The notes beneath the pieces were generated by a model, which worked only from the letters and a program-made list of their open reading frames with translations, ran no database searches and was not told the DNA's origin. A DNA stretch of 64,000 nt from Rhizocola hellebori (GTDB taxonomy: Bacteria; Actinomycetota; Actinomycetes; Mycobacteriales; Micromonosporaceae), in NCBI RefSeq assembly GCF_016862955.1, contig NZ_BONY01000034.1, positions 31,698 to 95,697 on the forward strand, in the 5' to 3' direction. Positions 34,523-43,819 of this stretch are shown piece by piece (position 1 is the first letter of the stretch; each line of letters begins with the position of its first letter). The translations under genes and the position numbers were made by a program.

Positions 34523-36273
34523 TCACCGACGATCCTCGCTGTCACGCTCGAATCCAGCAGCGGCTAGGGCGGCGTGGTAGGCGGCCACGATGCGGGTGTT
34601 TTCGGCGGTGTCCCTGACCGCGATCCGGATCGTGCGTCCCTGGAAGGCCGCAGACATCGGGGACAGGTCGCGAAGGTAGACGTTGTGGTGGCGGCATTCC
34701 TGCACTACCTGGGCGGCGCTTGGGCCATCGGGCGGCAGGGTCACCGTGAGGAAATTGGCGACCGCTTCGTCGACCGTGGCAGTGGGGTCCACCTTGGACA
34801 GATCGGCGGCCAGCCGGTGCCGTAACACGGCGGTGCGGGCCCAACGGTCGGCGTAGTAAGCGGGGTCGCGCAATGCTGCCACCGCCGCCAGCTGAGCCGG
34901 AAGGCTCACCGGCCATGGCGGCGTCCACCGGCGCAGCTGTGCTGCGGTCTCCGGCTCGGCCACGAGGAATGCGGCCCGTACCCCGGAAAGCGCATACATC
35001 TTCGACATCGAAGTGCAGACCACCACGCGAGGGTCGGTCGCAGCAAGGTTACTCAGCGACTGGTCCAGGCCGACATAACCCAGGTACGCCTCGTCGATCC
35101 ACCACCGCGTCGGCTCCGGCGTATCCGCGATCATCGAACTGAGCTGGGCGGCGGGCAGATGCCGTCCGGTCGGGTTGTTGGGGTTCACCACGACCACCAG
35201 GTCGTAGGCGCCGGTCGCGGTCACGGCGGCGAGCCGCTCGGAATCGACGCGCCAGCCGTCCTCGGCCCGCAGCCGGAACCTGTCCACCCTGCATCCGATC
35301 ACCCGTTCGGTGATGTGGGCGTAACTCGCCGTAACTCGGATCGAGCAGCAGCACACGGCTGTCCGGGGTGAGCCACCGCCCGAACGCCCGGAAGATCAGA
35401 TCCGATGAGCCAGCGCCGACGGTGAGCGTTTCCACTGGCAGCGCTCGAACCGCGGCGAGCTCGGCCACAAGTCCCTGCGCGTCGGACGGTGGAGAGGTCC
35501 GGACCACCCAGCCGGGATCCTCGGCCAGCGCGGCCGTCACCCCCGGCGCCGGGCTGAACCATGCGTCCAGCACGTCAGCGGCGACAATGGTTTTGCGTCT
35601 GTGCAGGGCACGAAAGTCGGCACCGATGGCGGTGAACGAGGCACCGCCATGCTCACACCCGTCGGGGCGCGGCGCGAACGCGGCATCCAAGCGCCAGTCC
35701 AGCGCAGCACACAACCGGTCAAGCGCGGCACCGTAGCGGTGCACGGTGGCGCGAGTCAGCTCGTCGACGAACCCGCTCAGCACCTCGAATGTCAACGCTC
35801 CAGAATGGACACGACGCCCTTCCGAGCGCAGCCCGGCGGCCAGGTACATGCCGAGCAGGTCGGTGCGGCCCATGGCCAGCACCCGCCGGCCACCCCGGGC
35901 GGCGATCCACCGCAACGCGGCATACATCAACAGCGGCGCGGCCGCGGTAGCGCGCCATCGCGGTTCAACGGTCAGCAGGCGGACTTCGAACATGTCCTCT
36001 TCAGCCAACAGCGGCAACTCATCTCGGGAGAAATATTTGTCCAATGAGTACCGTCCTAGCCAAGGCGGTGTGATACTCACGAAAACCGATCCGGGCATCG
36101 CCGCGCGTCGCTACAAGATAGACGTTCTCGCCATCGAGCCCATCCCGCAATTCTCGGGCCTCGTTCTCGGCGTGCTGGCCAAGCTCGCGCGCATACACCC
36201 GATGCCGCAGCTCATAGATCCAGCCGAAGTCGTCCATCACGGCGTCACGCATCGTCAAACGGGCAGTGTCCAC
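34523..36273 (-). pseudogene. GNAT acetyltransferase-PLP aminotransferase fusion (two frameshifts)
   Basis: Three minus-strand frames add up to one protein of about 580 residues. The N-terminal GNAT-like part begins MDTARLTMRDAVMDDFGW and continues through VRLLTVEPRWRATAAAPLL. The C-terminal part is a class I/II aminotransferase: VETLTVGAGSSDLIFRAF, VVVVNPNNPTGRH, WWIDEAYLGYVG, TSMSKMYALSGVRAAF (PLP lysine in SMSKMYAL). The frame is lost twice: in AAAA at 36082-36085 and in a near duplication of GTAACTCG at 35321-35338. Both look like single-base insertions. The domain order suggests a single enzyme that transaminates and acylates an amino-acid-like substrate. Confidence 0.75.
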
Positions 36274-36413
36274 AAGAGATACCTCATGAGCTCAGGAAAT
36301 GGCGTTGCCTGACATCCTGGAATACCCAGACGACGAGCCGCACCGCTGAAGTACCTATTTGAGGCGAGTAGGCATACTCAAGTCGAGCACGATCACACAG
36401 GATGGGTGACGAA

Positions 36414-36767
36414 ATGGCTAACCGCTGGAGCGCTGTGACCTTCGACTGCGTAGACGTAGCACGCGTAGCCGGATTCTGGAGCGCGCTGCTGGACCGGCCG
36501 CCGGGGCCGTCCGAGCCGGGCTGGGTCTACTTGGGCCATCGTGACGACCCGCAGCCGCGTCTGGTCTTCCAGGCGGTCAGCGAACCCAAGCAAGGCAAGG
36601 TGCGGCTGCACCTCGACATCGCCGTCGACGACATCGAAGACGGCATCGCCACGGTACTCGCGCTCGGCGGCCGGTTCACCGGCCAACGGCACGACTACGA
36701 GGAGGGCGTGGTGGTAGTGATGGCCGACCCGGAAGACCACGAATTCTGTTTGGTTCAGTACTTCTGA
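36414..36767 (+). CDS. VOC-superfamily (glyoxalase-like) protein
   Basis: A 117-residue protein typical of actinomycete VOC proteins: AVTFDCVDVARVAGFWSALL, GWVYLGHRDDPQPRLVFQ, RLHLDIAVDDIEDGIATVLA and ADPEDHEFCLVQY. The ATG at 36414, with GGGTGACGAA upstream, is preferred over an ATG 12 bp earlier. The family includes lyases, dioxygenases and antibiotic-binding proteins. The function here is open. Confidence 0.8.
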   Translation: MANRWSAVTFDCVDVARVAGFWSALLDRPPGPSEPGWVYLGHRDDPQPRLVFQAVSEPKQGKVRLHLDIAVDDIEDGIATVLALGGRFTGQRHDYEEGVVVVMADPEDHEFCLVQYF

Positions 36768-36901
36768 CCCCTAGCGACCCGCAGTCAAGCCAGCGCACAC
36801 ACTACTGCTACCCATTTCGCGCGAACATTCACCGACATAGGAGCCCAAGTGGAAGCCGACGACGCACGGGGCCTTCGCATAGCTTCGAAATTCGTATGTA
36901 G

Positions 36902-37483
36902 TTACACAGAAATCGCTTTGTCGTCCAAGACACCGTCTATGCGCCCGGACGATCGATGTGTTGGCGCAAACTTAGGCATCATACGGAGCTCGACGCGCAC
37001 TACTTGCTTGCGAAGCTCTGGCCGCTGGGAATCGGTTCGTAGTCTCGCCAGCCGGGCTGTTGCCTTCACAATCCACCCCGTTGGTGAACTCGCAAGCAGA
37101 TGATCAATATGCATTCTCTTGAACTCGTTGAAATAGTTCAACAGGACGGTTCGGTCGGAGACTGGAGCCGAGTCTCCGAGAACCTCATCAGTAATGGACG
37201 GTAGGTCAAAGTCTCGCAGAAGACGAACAACGACCAGTACGTCGATCATAGAATGCCTGCGGGAATGTCTGACATTGGTCTCAATGATCTCTAGCAGTCT
37301 CCGTGCTTGCACACTGTTCGCGATGCGGCCGGACAATAGATCATCCACTAACGAATCTCTAAGATTCCATAGCCTGTTCCTGAACCGGCTATGAAGCCAG
37401 TTCGACGTTTGCAGAATGAGCCCAATCGGCAAGAGCCCGAGTGTAATGGCCATGATCGTCAGTAAGAGCGAACTGGCTGTCAT
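36902..37483 (-). CDS. Membrane-anchored hypothetical protein
   Basis: A 193-residue protein with one N-terminal membrane helix (SLLLTIMAITLGLLPIGLIL) and a basic, helical cytosolic part (FRNRLWNLRDSLVDDLLSGR, MIDVLVVVRLLRDFDLPSI). No domain recognised. Codon use is AT-richer than the neighbours. Its start overlaps the stop of the upstream partner by 4 bp, so the two are coupled and probably act together. Confidence 0.6.
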   Translation of the reverse strand: MTASSLLLTIMAITLGLLPIGLILQTSNWLHSRFRNRLWNLRDSLVDDLLSGRIANSVQARRLLEIIETNVRHSRRHSMIDVLVVVRLLRDFDLPSITDEVLGDSAPVSDRTVLLNYFNEFKRMHIDHLLASSPTGWIVKATARLARLRTDSQRPELRKQVVRVELRMMPKFAPTHRSSGRIDGVLDDKAISV

Positions 37484-37920
37484 GGCTGCACCTGTTCCTC
37501 TGTCATGCCGGTCTCCCCACTGCGAGTGCCTGGTTGCGCTCGCCGCTCAAGATCGTCGTTGCGAGCCCGTAGGCGGCTTACTTCTTTCTTTCGGCTGTGG
37601 CTGCGTAAGGCAGTCACTCCCCAGCCAATCGAAACCAAAATAGAGACAGCGATGGATATGGTCATACTAGCCGTGAACTGGGTTGTCTTCCCCGCAATTG
37701 ACTTTGCGATATCGGCCACCACCTGCAGTGGTACCCAACTTGCGAGGATCCATACCGTCACCTTTGTGCCATCGATCACCCGTGAGTATTGCTGATATTT
37801 CAGCCGCGCAACTTCGAGATCGCCGTTGCTCTTGGTGGAGGAATCCACTTTTGCCCTCTTGGCCGGCTGGCGCGGGGGCGGGGGTGAGGCGGTCTTGCCA
37901 GACTTAGATGACTCAGGCAT
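37480..37920 (-). CDS. Two-helix membrane protein with coiled-coil tail
   Basis: A 146-residue protein. A proline- and lysine-rich N-terminus is followed by two membrane helices (VTVWILASWVPLQVVADIA and MTISIAVSILVSIGWGVTAL) and a charged helix (SRKKEVSRLRARNDDLERR) that should form a coiled coil. It is the first gene of a coupled two-gene unit with the membrane protein that starts at 37483. The pair is of unknown function and lies in an AT-richer stretch. Confidence 0.6.
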   Translation of the reverse strand: MPESSKSGKTASPPPPRQPAKRAKVDSSTKSNGDLEVARLKYQQYSRVIDGTKVTVWILASWVPLQVVADIAKSIAGKTTQFTASMTISIAVSILVSIGWGVTALRSHSRKKEVSRLRARNDDLERRAQPGTRSGETGMTEEQVQP

Positions 37921-38460
37921 GAATCGCAGGGTAAGCCTTGTTAACTCACTGTCAACCTATGGATCAACTCGTCCGGATGAATGAGTCTGTTTAATCAACC
38001 TCCCGGGGGATCGGTTGGCGGGTTCTTGTGACACAACGATCCTTAGCCGATTCCGCGCATGTCGGCGTTGCGACACAATGCTCCTTATATTGATGTTGCT
38101 TTCTATTAAACATGATCGAAGAGCGCCTGGTCTACTAACTTCGCAAATTTCAGTCGTTTAGCTGACGCATGTTTGATCTGGTCACGCACTAAATTGCTGC
38201 AGGTGGTGGTGAGGAGGCACGTAATCAAACGGTCCGACCCAGCCTGCACAACCAATGCGCCAACATCAACGATCGGCCCGCCTAGGCACACTCTCATGAC
38301 GGTCAAGTAACTTCCAGACGAGGCACATTTCGCTGATCGACATGAATATCTCACCACATCTCGTCGATCACTCGCCGTGCAGCCGGTTGTTCGCACTACT
38401 CAGCAATACCTAGCATCGTGATCGGCTGTAGTCGCAGCTTTAGCAAACTTGGAGCGTTGG
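37921..38460. other. AT-richer 540-bp intergenic stretch
   Basis: No confident gene. A minus-strand reading from 38106 to about 38291 (MRVCLGGPIVDVGALVVQAG, NLVRDQIKHASAKRLKFAKL) looks mildly protein-like but has no ribosome site. The base composition is clearly lower in GC than the window average, in keeping with horizontally acquired DNA. CGACACAATG and CTATTAAACATG words are notable, but no repeat was found. Confidence 0.4.
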
Positions 38461-39120
38461 GTGTCCCCACAACCGTCTGAAGATCGTTGGCACTCAAAGA
38501 AGTTCTGGGGCGCAGTAGGCGGGATCGCCGCAGTCGCCGCCTTCGCATTAGCGGTATACACATATCTTCACCCGAGAATTGCGGCCGGCCCGACGGACGA
38601 AAGCGCACCGACGGCCCCTCCATCGGTCCTGTCGACTTGGCATACACGGATAGACCCGTCGGCCGGCTACAGCGTCGCCGTCCCACCCGACTACGACGCA
38701 ACGCCCATTAGCACTACACGGGTAATTTGGCAGTCCGCCAGCGGTGTGTTCCTTCGAATCGACGTGACCGACCAGCAGAAAGCAGATCCGCTCGAAGATT
38801 GGAAAGAGAAAGCGGCGGCCCGCAAAATCTCCGGCTGCTACATCGGCTACCAAGAAATAGGAATTGCGCCGGTCCGATACTTCAAGAGTGCGGCAGACTG
38901 GGAATTCACTCACATCAACAACGGCCGGCGTGACCGAGTCAGGATTCGGGGAGTAATCACATCAACTACCCGAGCGTATGGCATCTGGTGGTCCGCGCCC
39001 GAAAGCCAGTGGAATGCGCATCTGCCCGAACTCGAGCTGATCCTTATGTCGTTTGTGCCAGGAGACCATCCATTGCCGCCATTCCAGACATTCGCGTCGT
39101 ATGATCCGCCCTGCAGCTAA
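38461..39120 (+). CDS. Membrane-anchored protein resembling the extracellular part of Ser/Thr kinases
   Basis: A 219-residue protein. It has a membrane helix at about 18-36 (FWGAVGGIAAVAAFALAVYT) and a proline-rich linker. The extracellular domain has the pattern found at the C-terminus of actinomycete Ser/Thr kinases: DPSAGYSVAVPPDYDATPIS, GVFLRIDVTDQQKADPLEDW, RYFKSAADWEFTHINN and YGIWWSAPESQWNAHLPELE then LILMSFVPG. No kinase domain is present, so it could be a stand-alone sensor or partner protein. The GTG at 38461 is preceded by GGAG. A TTG 12 bp upstream is possible. Confidence 0.65.
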   Translation: MSPQPSEDRWHSKKFWGAVGGIAAVAAFALAVYTYLHPRIAAGPTDESAPTAPPSVLSTWHTRIDPSAGYSVAVPPDYDATPISTTRVIWQSASGVFLRIDVTDQQKADPLEDWKEKAAARKISGCYIGYQEIGIAPVRYFKSAADWEFTHINNGRRDRVRIRGVITSTTRAYGIWWSAPESQWNAHLPELELILMSFVPGDHPLPPFQTFASYDPPCS

Positions 39121-39272
39121 CCGACAGGCAGTCGCCTGGTGACATGAGATGGGTGATCCCAGCAAACATCAGGCGAGACGTGCCGGCGAGGGATCTGCTA
39201 GCGGCTGCTTGATGAGCAGCATCAGCTGCTGTGTTCGGGGCCGAGTGACTTTTGGAAGACTGCACCGAGGGG

Positions 39273-40187
39273 TCACGGCTGCATGCTGCGGTAGTGGGTC
39301 AGGGCGTCGGCCAGCCTTTGGTAGGCCGCAGGGGTGTACGGCGCGTATTGAAACATGAGGTGTTGTACACCGAGTTGGGCATAGCCGCGTATTGCTGTCG
39401 CGATCTCGGACTCCGTACCCATCAAAGGATTGGTTAAAAAGCTTGGCTTCTCTGCCTGAAGGTCTGGAAACCAGACACCGACAAGTGCGGTGATGCCAAG
39501 GGTCGCCGGGTCGCGGCCGACGTCGCGGCAGGCGGTTCGGATTCTGGCTATTGGTTCGACCACGGTTTCCGGTTGACCCATGTAGCCGGTGTTCCAGAAG
39601 TCGGCATATTGCGCTGTCAGCCTGAGCATTCGCGGGCCTTCACCTCCAACAAGCAGCGGCGGTCCTTGCGGCCGTGGGCCGGGCGGGGTGTTGTCGCAGT
39701 CGTGCGCCTGGTAATACTTTCCTCGGAAATCGACGTGCCGCTCACGCAAAAGCGGTCTGAGGATCTGCAGGGCTTCGGTGAGCCTGTCTACACGGCGGTC
39801 GAAGGGCAGCCCGAAGGCGTCATACTCCGGCTCGTTCCATCCCGCGCCGATACCCAGAATCAGACGTCCGTGGCTCACCTCGTCGGCGGCCGTTGCCATC
39901 TTCGCCAGGATCGCCGGATGGCGGAAGGAGTTGCACAGCACCAGAGTGCCGATCTCCACCCGCCGAGTTGCTTCGGCCAACGCCGCCAGGAGGGTCCAGC
40001 ATTCCCAGACTCCCCGGGTCGGCTCAGCCGGATGGCGGTAGAGGAGGTGGTCGGCCAGCCAGATGCTGTCAAAGCCGTCCGCTTCCGCCTGCTGCGCTAT
40101 CGCGCGGATCGAGTCGTAGCTGCGCGTGCGGTTGGTGTCGCGCTCATTGGCTGTTAAGACCATCATTCCGAGTTTCACCGGCGGCAC
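39273..40187 (-). CDS. LLM-class F420-dependent oxidoreductase
   Basis: A 304-residue luciferase-like TIM-barrel flavoprotein. Characteristic segments: FDSIWLADHLLYRHP, LAEATRRVEIGTLVLCNSFR, HPAILAKMATAADEVSHGR, LILGIGAGWNEPEYDAFG and PLLVGGEGPRMLRLTAQYAD. The GIGAGWNEPEY motif is typical of actinobacterial F420-dependent members. These enzymes reduce or oxidise a range of metabolites. The start is the GTG at 40187. Between 39121 and 39272 nothing was identified. Confidence 0.85.
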   Translation of the reverse strand: MPPVKLGMMVLTANERDTNRTRSYDSIRAIAQQAEADGFDSIWLADHLLYRHPAEPTRGVWECWTLLAALAEATRRVEIGTLVLCNSFRHPAILAKMATAADEVSHGRLILGIGAGWNEPEYDAFGLPFDRRVDRLTEALQILRPLLRERHVDFRGKYYQAHDCDNTPPGPRPQGPPLLVGGEGPRMLRLTAQYADFWNTGYMGQPETVVEPIARIRTACRDVGRDPATLGITALVGVWFPDLQAEKPSFLTNPLMGTESEIATAIRGYAQLGVQHLMFQYAPYTPAAYQRLADALTHYRSMQP

Positions 40188-40372
40188 CTCGCGCCAACCG
40201 GGAAGCCGATCCGTTTTCCGCTCATGTCGGGCATGCTATGGCGCGCCTCCTGACACCTTGCGTCAGTGGACCTATCCGAACCGGCGCAGGGTCGGGAAGG
40301 CGACGTTGTGTATTCCGGCCTTTCAGAACGGTCTCTGTCTTCCCACAAGCCCCACTCAACGAGGAGGAAGCG

Positions 40373-40846
40373 ATGACCGATTCCACCGCCTACCCGGCGA
40401 CGAAAGAGAAGGTGACTGAGGGCAAGGCGGATTGGCCTACCCCGCCCCACAAGTTCGGCGACGTGATCGCGGTTTGGAACACGATGCCGCGGCCGAAACA
40501 CGGTCTGATCCTTTACTACACCAGCAACAAGAAGTACGACGGCGACAGCGATTTCGACGCGACGTTCAACTACTGCTACGAGATCACGCTGGGCGGCTGG
40601 CGTTACATCGTGCAGGCGCACGTCCACGTGACCTTTGGCGGACCAGGCGAACAGCCGAAGTACAGCTCTGGCCACACCTTTGTGCCAGGTTTCAAGGACC
40701 AGATGTTCAAGACACCGGACTGGGTCGTGGCAGGCGCGCCGACGTTCGATCCTGCGACGCACAAGCACGATTGGAGTTCCAACCCGGCCTACCGGGCGAC
40801 GCTGTTCTCCAACGTGACCGGCTACCGATACCCCACAAAGCTCTAG
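40373..40846 (+). CDS. Hypothetical protein, beta-rich
   Basis: A 157-residue protein without a signal peptide. It is hydrophilic, rich in tyrosine, tryptophan and histidine, and probably a beta-barrel or sandwich: FGDVIAVWNTMPRPKHGLIL, FNYCYEITLGGWRYIVQAHV and SSGHTFVPGFKDQMFKTPDW. The ATG at 40373 has a perfect GAGGAGGAAG site 8 bp upstream, which suggests strong translation. It is convergent with the first SARP. I do not recognise a family. Confidence 0.7.
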   Translation: MTDSTAYPATKEKVTEGKADWPTPPHKFGDVIAVWNTMPRPKHGLILYYTSNKKYDGDSDFDATFNYCYEITLGGWRYIVQAHVHVTFGGPGEQPKYSSGHTFVPGFKDQMFKTPDWVVAGAPTFDPATHKHDWSSNPAYRATLFSNVTGYRYPTKL

Positions 40847-40863
40847 GAGTGTGTGCGCGCCAC

Positions 40864-40889
40864 CCGGGCCGGCAGTTACGCCGGCCCGG
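40864..40889. terminator. Bidirectional terminator hairpin
   Basis: CCGGGCCGGC (40864-40873) pairs perfectly with GCCGGCCCGG (40880-40889) around a six-base loop. The SARP stop codon lies within it. It sits between convergent genes. Confidence 0.7.
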
Positions 40890-43701
40890 TCAGCTCGGCG
40901 AGGTGGGATCGGACGATGTCGGCGTAAGCGGCATCGACCTTGGTGAGGATGGGCAGTGCGTCCTGCCAGGCTTGGGCGGCCTCGGCCTGGCGACCGACGC
41001 CCTGCAGGCAGCGCCCGAGCTCGAACATGGTGGCGCCCTGACCCCACTCGTCGCCGATCGTCCGCTGGGTCTCGACCGTGGCGGTCAGGCAGGCGATGGC
41101 ATCGTCGTGACGCCCGGCGTCGCGGTAAGCCGCGCCGAGCGCGTGCCGGGCCATGGCCTCGCCCCATGGATCCCCGATCGCGCGGCTGAGGGCTGCCGAC
41201 TGCTCGAGGCGCTCGACGGCGCCGTCGGCATCCTTGCGGCGCATGCAGATGACGCCGAGCCCGGTGAGGGCGATGCCCTCGCTCCAGCGGTCCCCGGTCT
41301 CGCGGTAGATGTCCAGCGCCTCGAGGTAGTTGGCCTCGGCGTCGTCGACGTCGCCGCGGTCCAAATGCATGCAGGCCAACGCAACCAGCGCGGTCCCTTC
41401 GCCGACGCGGTCGCCGATGGCTCGCCGGATGGCCAGCGCCGAGAGCAGCCGCGGCTGCGACTCCGCGAACCGGGAGCCGTCGGCATAGGCGACGCCGAGG
41501 CACGTCAGCGCCCACGCTTCGCCGGAGCGGTCGCCCGCCCGCCGGGCCGCGGCCAGACCGGTCTCGGTGGTGAACGCCCAGTCGTCCCGGTACTTGCGCA
41601 GCATGAAGAAACCCCACAGCGCGACCGGCAGCTGCCAGGCGATCGTGTGCTCGCCGGCGGCGACAGCGCTGGTCACCGCGGCGACCAGGTTGGCCCGTTC
41701 GGTCTCGCACCAGGCCAGCGCGCCGTCGATGTCGGCGAACGCGGCCGTCCAGTTTGGTTCCTCGGGTGGTTCAAGCGAGATCCGCGGGCGGCGTCGGATC
41801 AGCATCCGGTCGGCTGCGTCCGCGCTGTGCAGGTACCAGCCGAGGACCCGGCGGCGGGCGGCGGCCTGGTCAGGCGCTGGCAGTTCACGCACGGACTCGA
41901 TTGCGTAGAGGCGGACCAGGTCGTGCAGCCGGTACCGGTCGGGCCCGGTCGGCTCGACCAGGTGCCCGCCGGCCAGCGCGTCGAGCAGCGGACGCACGGC
42001 GGTTACCTGCGTCCCGGCCAGCGCGGCGGCCGCAAACGTGCTGAACTCCGCCCCGGGATGGAGTCCGAGCAAGGCGAACAACCGTGCCGCCGACTCCGCG
42101 AGCGCCCTTAGCGACCAGGAGAACACGCTCCGGACGGTCGCGGTCTCGTCGCCATCGATGGCGAGCGCGTCGAGCCGGCCGTGCTCAGCGGCCAGCGCAT
42201 TCACGAATTCGCTTACCCCAATGGATGGTTGCGACGCGACTCGTTCGGCGGCCACCCGCAGCGCGAGCGGCAGGCCTCCGCACAACCGGACCAGCTCGCG
42301 CAAAGCGGCGCAGTCCTCGTCCACCCGGGCCCGGCCGATCACGGCGGCGAGGATGTCGACCGCCGCCGCCTCGCCGACGACATCGACGGTGACCCGGGCC
42401 GCCCCGTCCCGGGCCACGAGTCCGCGCAACCGGTTGCGGCTGGTGACCAGGACCAGGCTGTCGCTCGCACTGGTCAGAAGCGGGCGCACCTGCTGGGCCG
42501 AGCGCGCGTTGTCCAGCACCACCAAGAGCCGACGCCCAGCGGTGAGCGTCCGGAACAGGGCCGCCCGCTGATCGGGACCGGCCGGCACATCGTCCGGGCT
42601 TACTCCGAGCGCACGCAGGAATTCGGCCAGCGCATCGCCCGCTGAGGTCGGGGGTTCGGGCCCGAATCCGCGTAGGTCGATATATAACTGGCCGTCGGGA
42701 AACCGGTCGGCCACATGGTGGGCGAAGCGCACCGCGAGGGCGGTCTTGCCAGCGCCCGGGATGCCGTCGACGAGCGCGAGGCCGCCCCGGCCGCACAGCT
42801 CCTCCAGCCGGGCCAGCTCGGTTCGGCGCCCGGCGAACTGCCCGACGCCCCGAGGGAGCTGAGCAGGCCCGCTCCTGCCGCCGGATGCCTGGGGCGGATC
42901 AGATGCCTGGGGCACAACGGATGCGGGCGGCCGACGGTCCGCGGTGAGGATCTCGCCGTGGCGTCGCCATACCTCCGGGCCGGGCCCCACCCCGAGCTGG
43001 TCGGCCAGCAGAAGGCGCAACCGCTCGTACGTGGCCAGGGCCTCGGCCTGCCGCCCCTGCCGGTGCAGCGCAAGCATGAGCTGGCCCCACATCCGCTCGC
43101 GGAGCGGATGCAGGCGCACGCTCTCATTAAGCTCGGTCACCATGCCGTCGTAGTGCCCGAGTGTCAGCCGGAGCTCGTTGAAGTCCTCCTGCAGGGCCAG
43201 CCGTTCCTCGGTGAGCGCGGCCGCCTCCCCCGCGAACCGACCCATCAGCGGCGCATCCTCACACGCTTCGCCCCGCCACAGGGCCACCGCCCGGCCGAAC
43301 AGTTCGGCCGCCTGGTGCAGCTGCCCATGGGCGAGCGCTCGCCGGGCGTCGCGCGCCAAACGGTGGAAGCTCAACAGATCCAGCTCGTCATCGCCGACGA
43401 TCTCAAGCCGATACGCGTTGCGCGAGGTGCTGATGCCCGCGCTGCCCTCCAGCAATCGTCGCAATCCCCAGATATGGGTACGCAGCGTCGCCCGCGCCCG
43501 ATCGGGAGCCTCATGTTCCCACAGGGCGCCGACGAGCTCGGTCACGGATATCGGCCGGTTGGCGTGTAACGCCAAGGCGCCCAGCAGCGCCCGTCGTCGA
43601 GGTTGGTTGATCTCAAGGAGACGCCCGTCCGCGGTCCGGACCTCGATGGGCCCCAACACGCCGTACCGCACCACTCCTCCCCGGCCTTGAAAGTGATTCA
43701 T
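40876..43701 (-). CDS. SARP-family regulator with NB-ARC and TPR domains (AfsR-like)
   Basis: A 941-residue regulator. An OmpR-like winged helix is at the start (VRYGVLGPIEVRTADGRLLE, RRRALLGALALHAN, TLRTHIWGLRRLLEG), followed by a BTAD helical domain (DLLSFHRLARDARRALAHGQ). The NB-ARC ATPase comes next with its P-loop (IPGAGKTALAVRFAHH), RLLVVLDNARS and LVLVTSRNRL. TPR repeats end it (GDRSGEAWALTCLGVAYADG, RHDDAIACLTATVETQRTI). The start may be the ATG at 43701 or one of the GTG codons at 43674/43671, which directly follow GGGGAGGA. It is divergent from a secreted gene whose promoter has the heptamer layout of SARP targets. Confidence 0.9.
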   Translation of the reverse strand: MNHFQGRGGVVRYGVLGPIEVRTADGRLLEINQPRRRALLGALALHANRPISVTELVGALWEHEAPDRARATLRTHIWGLRRLLEGSAGISTSRNAYRLEIVGDDELDLLSFHRLARDARRALAHGQLHQAAELFGRAVALWRGEACEDAPLMGRFAGEAAALTEERLALQEDFNELRLTLGHYDGMVTELNESVRLHPLRERMWGQLMLALHRQGRQAEALATYERLRLLLADQLGVGPGPEVWRRHGEILTADRRPPASVVPQASDPPQASGGRSGPAQLPRGVGQFAGRRTELARLEELCGRGGLALVDGIPGAGKTALAVRFAHHVADRFPDGQLYIDLRGFGPEPPTSAGDALAEFLRALGVSPDDVPAGPDQRAALFRTLTAGRRLLVVLDNARSAQQVRPLLTSASDSLVLVTSRNRLRGLVARDGAARVTVDVVGEAAAVDILAAVIGRARVDEDCAALRELVRLCGGLPLALRVAAERVASQPSIGVSEFVNALAAEHGRLDALAIDGDETATVRSVFSWSLRALAESAARLFALLGLHPGAEFSTFAAAALAGTQVTAVRPLLDALAGGHLVEPTGPDRYRLHDLVRLYAIESVRELPAPDQAAARRRVLGWYLHSADAADRMLIRRRPRISLEPPEEPNWTAAFADIDGALAWCETERANLVAAVTSAVAAGEHTIAWQLPVALWGFFMLRKYRDDWAFTTETGLAAARRAGDRSGEAWALTCLGVAYADGSRFAESQPRLLSALAIRRAIGDRVGEGTALVALACMHLDRGDVDDAEANYLEALDIYRETGDRWSEGIALTGLGVICMRRKDADGAVERLEQSAALSRAIGDPWGEAMARHALGAAYRDAGRHDDAIACLTATVETQRTIGDEWGQGATMFELGRCLQGVGRQAEAAQAWQDALPILTKVDAAYADIVRSHLAELTGPA

Positions 43702-43724
43702 CGTAGCCGATGTAAGCAGCGCGT

Positions 43725-43767
43725 TTGACAGCGAATTGACAGGCAGCTGACGGCCAACCCGTACGGT
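43725..43767 (+). promoter_or_regulatory. SARP-type promoter: three heptamers at 11-bp spacing, then -10
   Basis: TTGACAG (43725-43731), TTGACAG (43736-43742) and CTGACGG (43747-43753) start exactly 11 bp apart. Eight bases later comes TACGGT (43762-43767), a good -10 box. This is the arrangement known for SARP activators: direct heptamers every 11 bp with the last 8 bp before -10. It points at the secreted gene starting at 43820 and lies 24 bp beyond the start of the divergent SARP. Confidence 0.7.
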
Positions 43768-43819
43768 CCGCAGCAGGTTGGTCCGAACCTCGGGCCGCGT
43801 CTGTTTTGGAGGATAGGTG

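Noticed and set aside
40432..42111. Plus-strand 559-codon open frame
   Set aside because: It is antisense to the SARP-NB-ARC-TPR gene over most of its length, and its start lies out of frame inside the 40373 gene.
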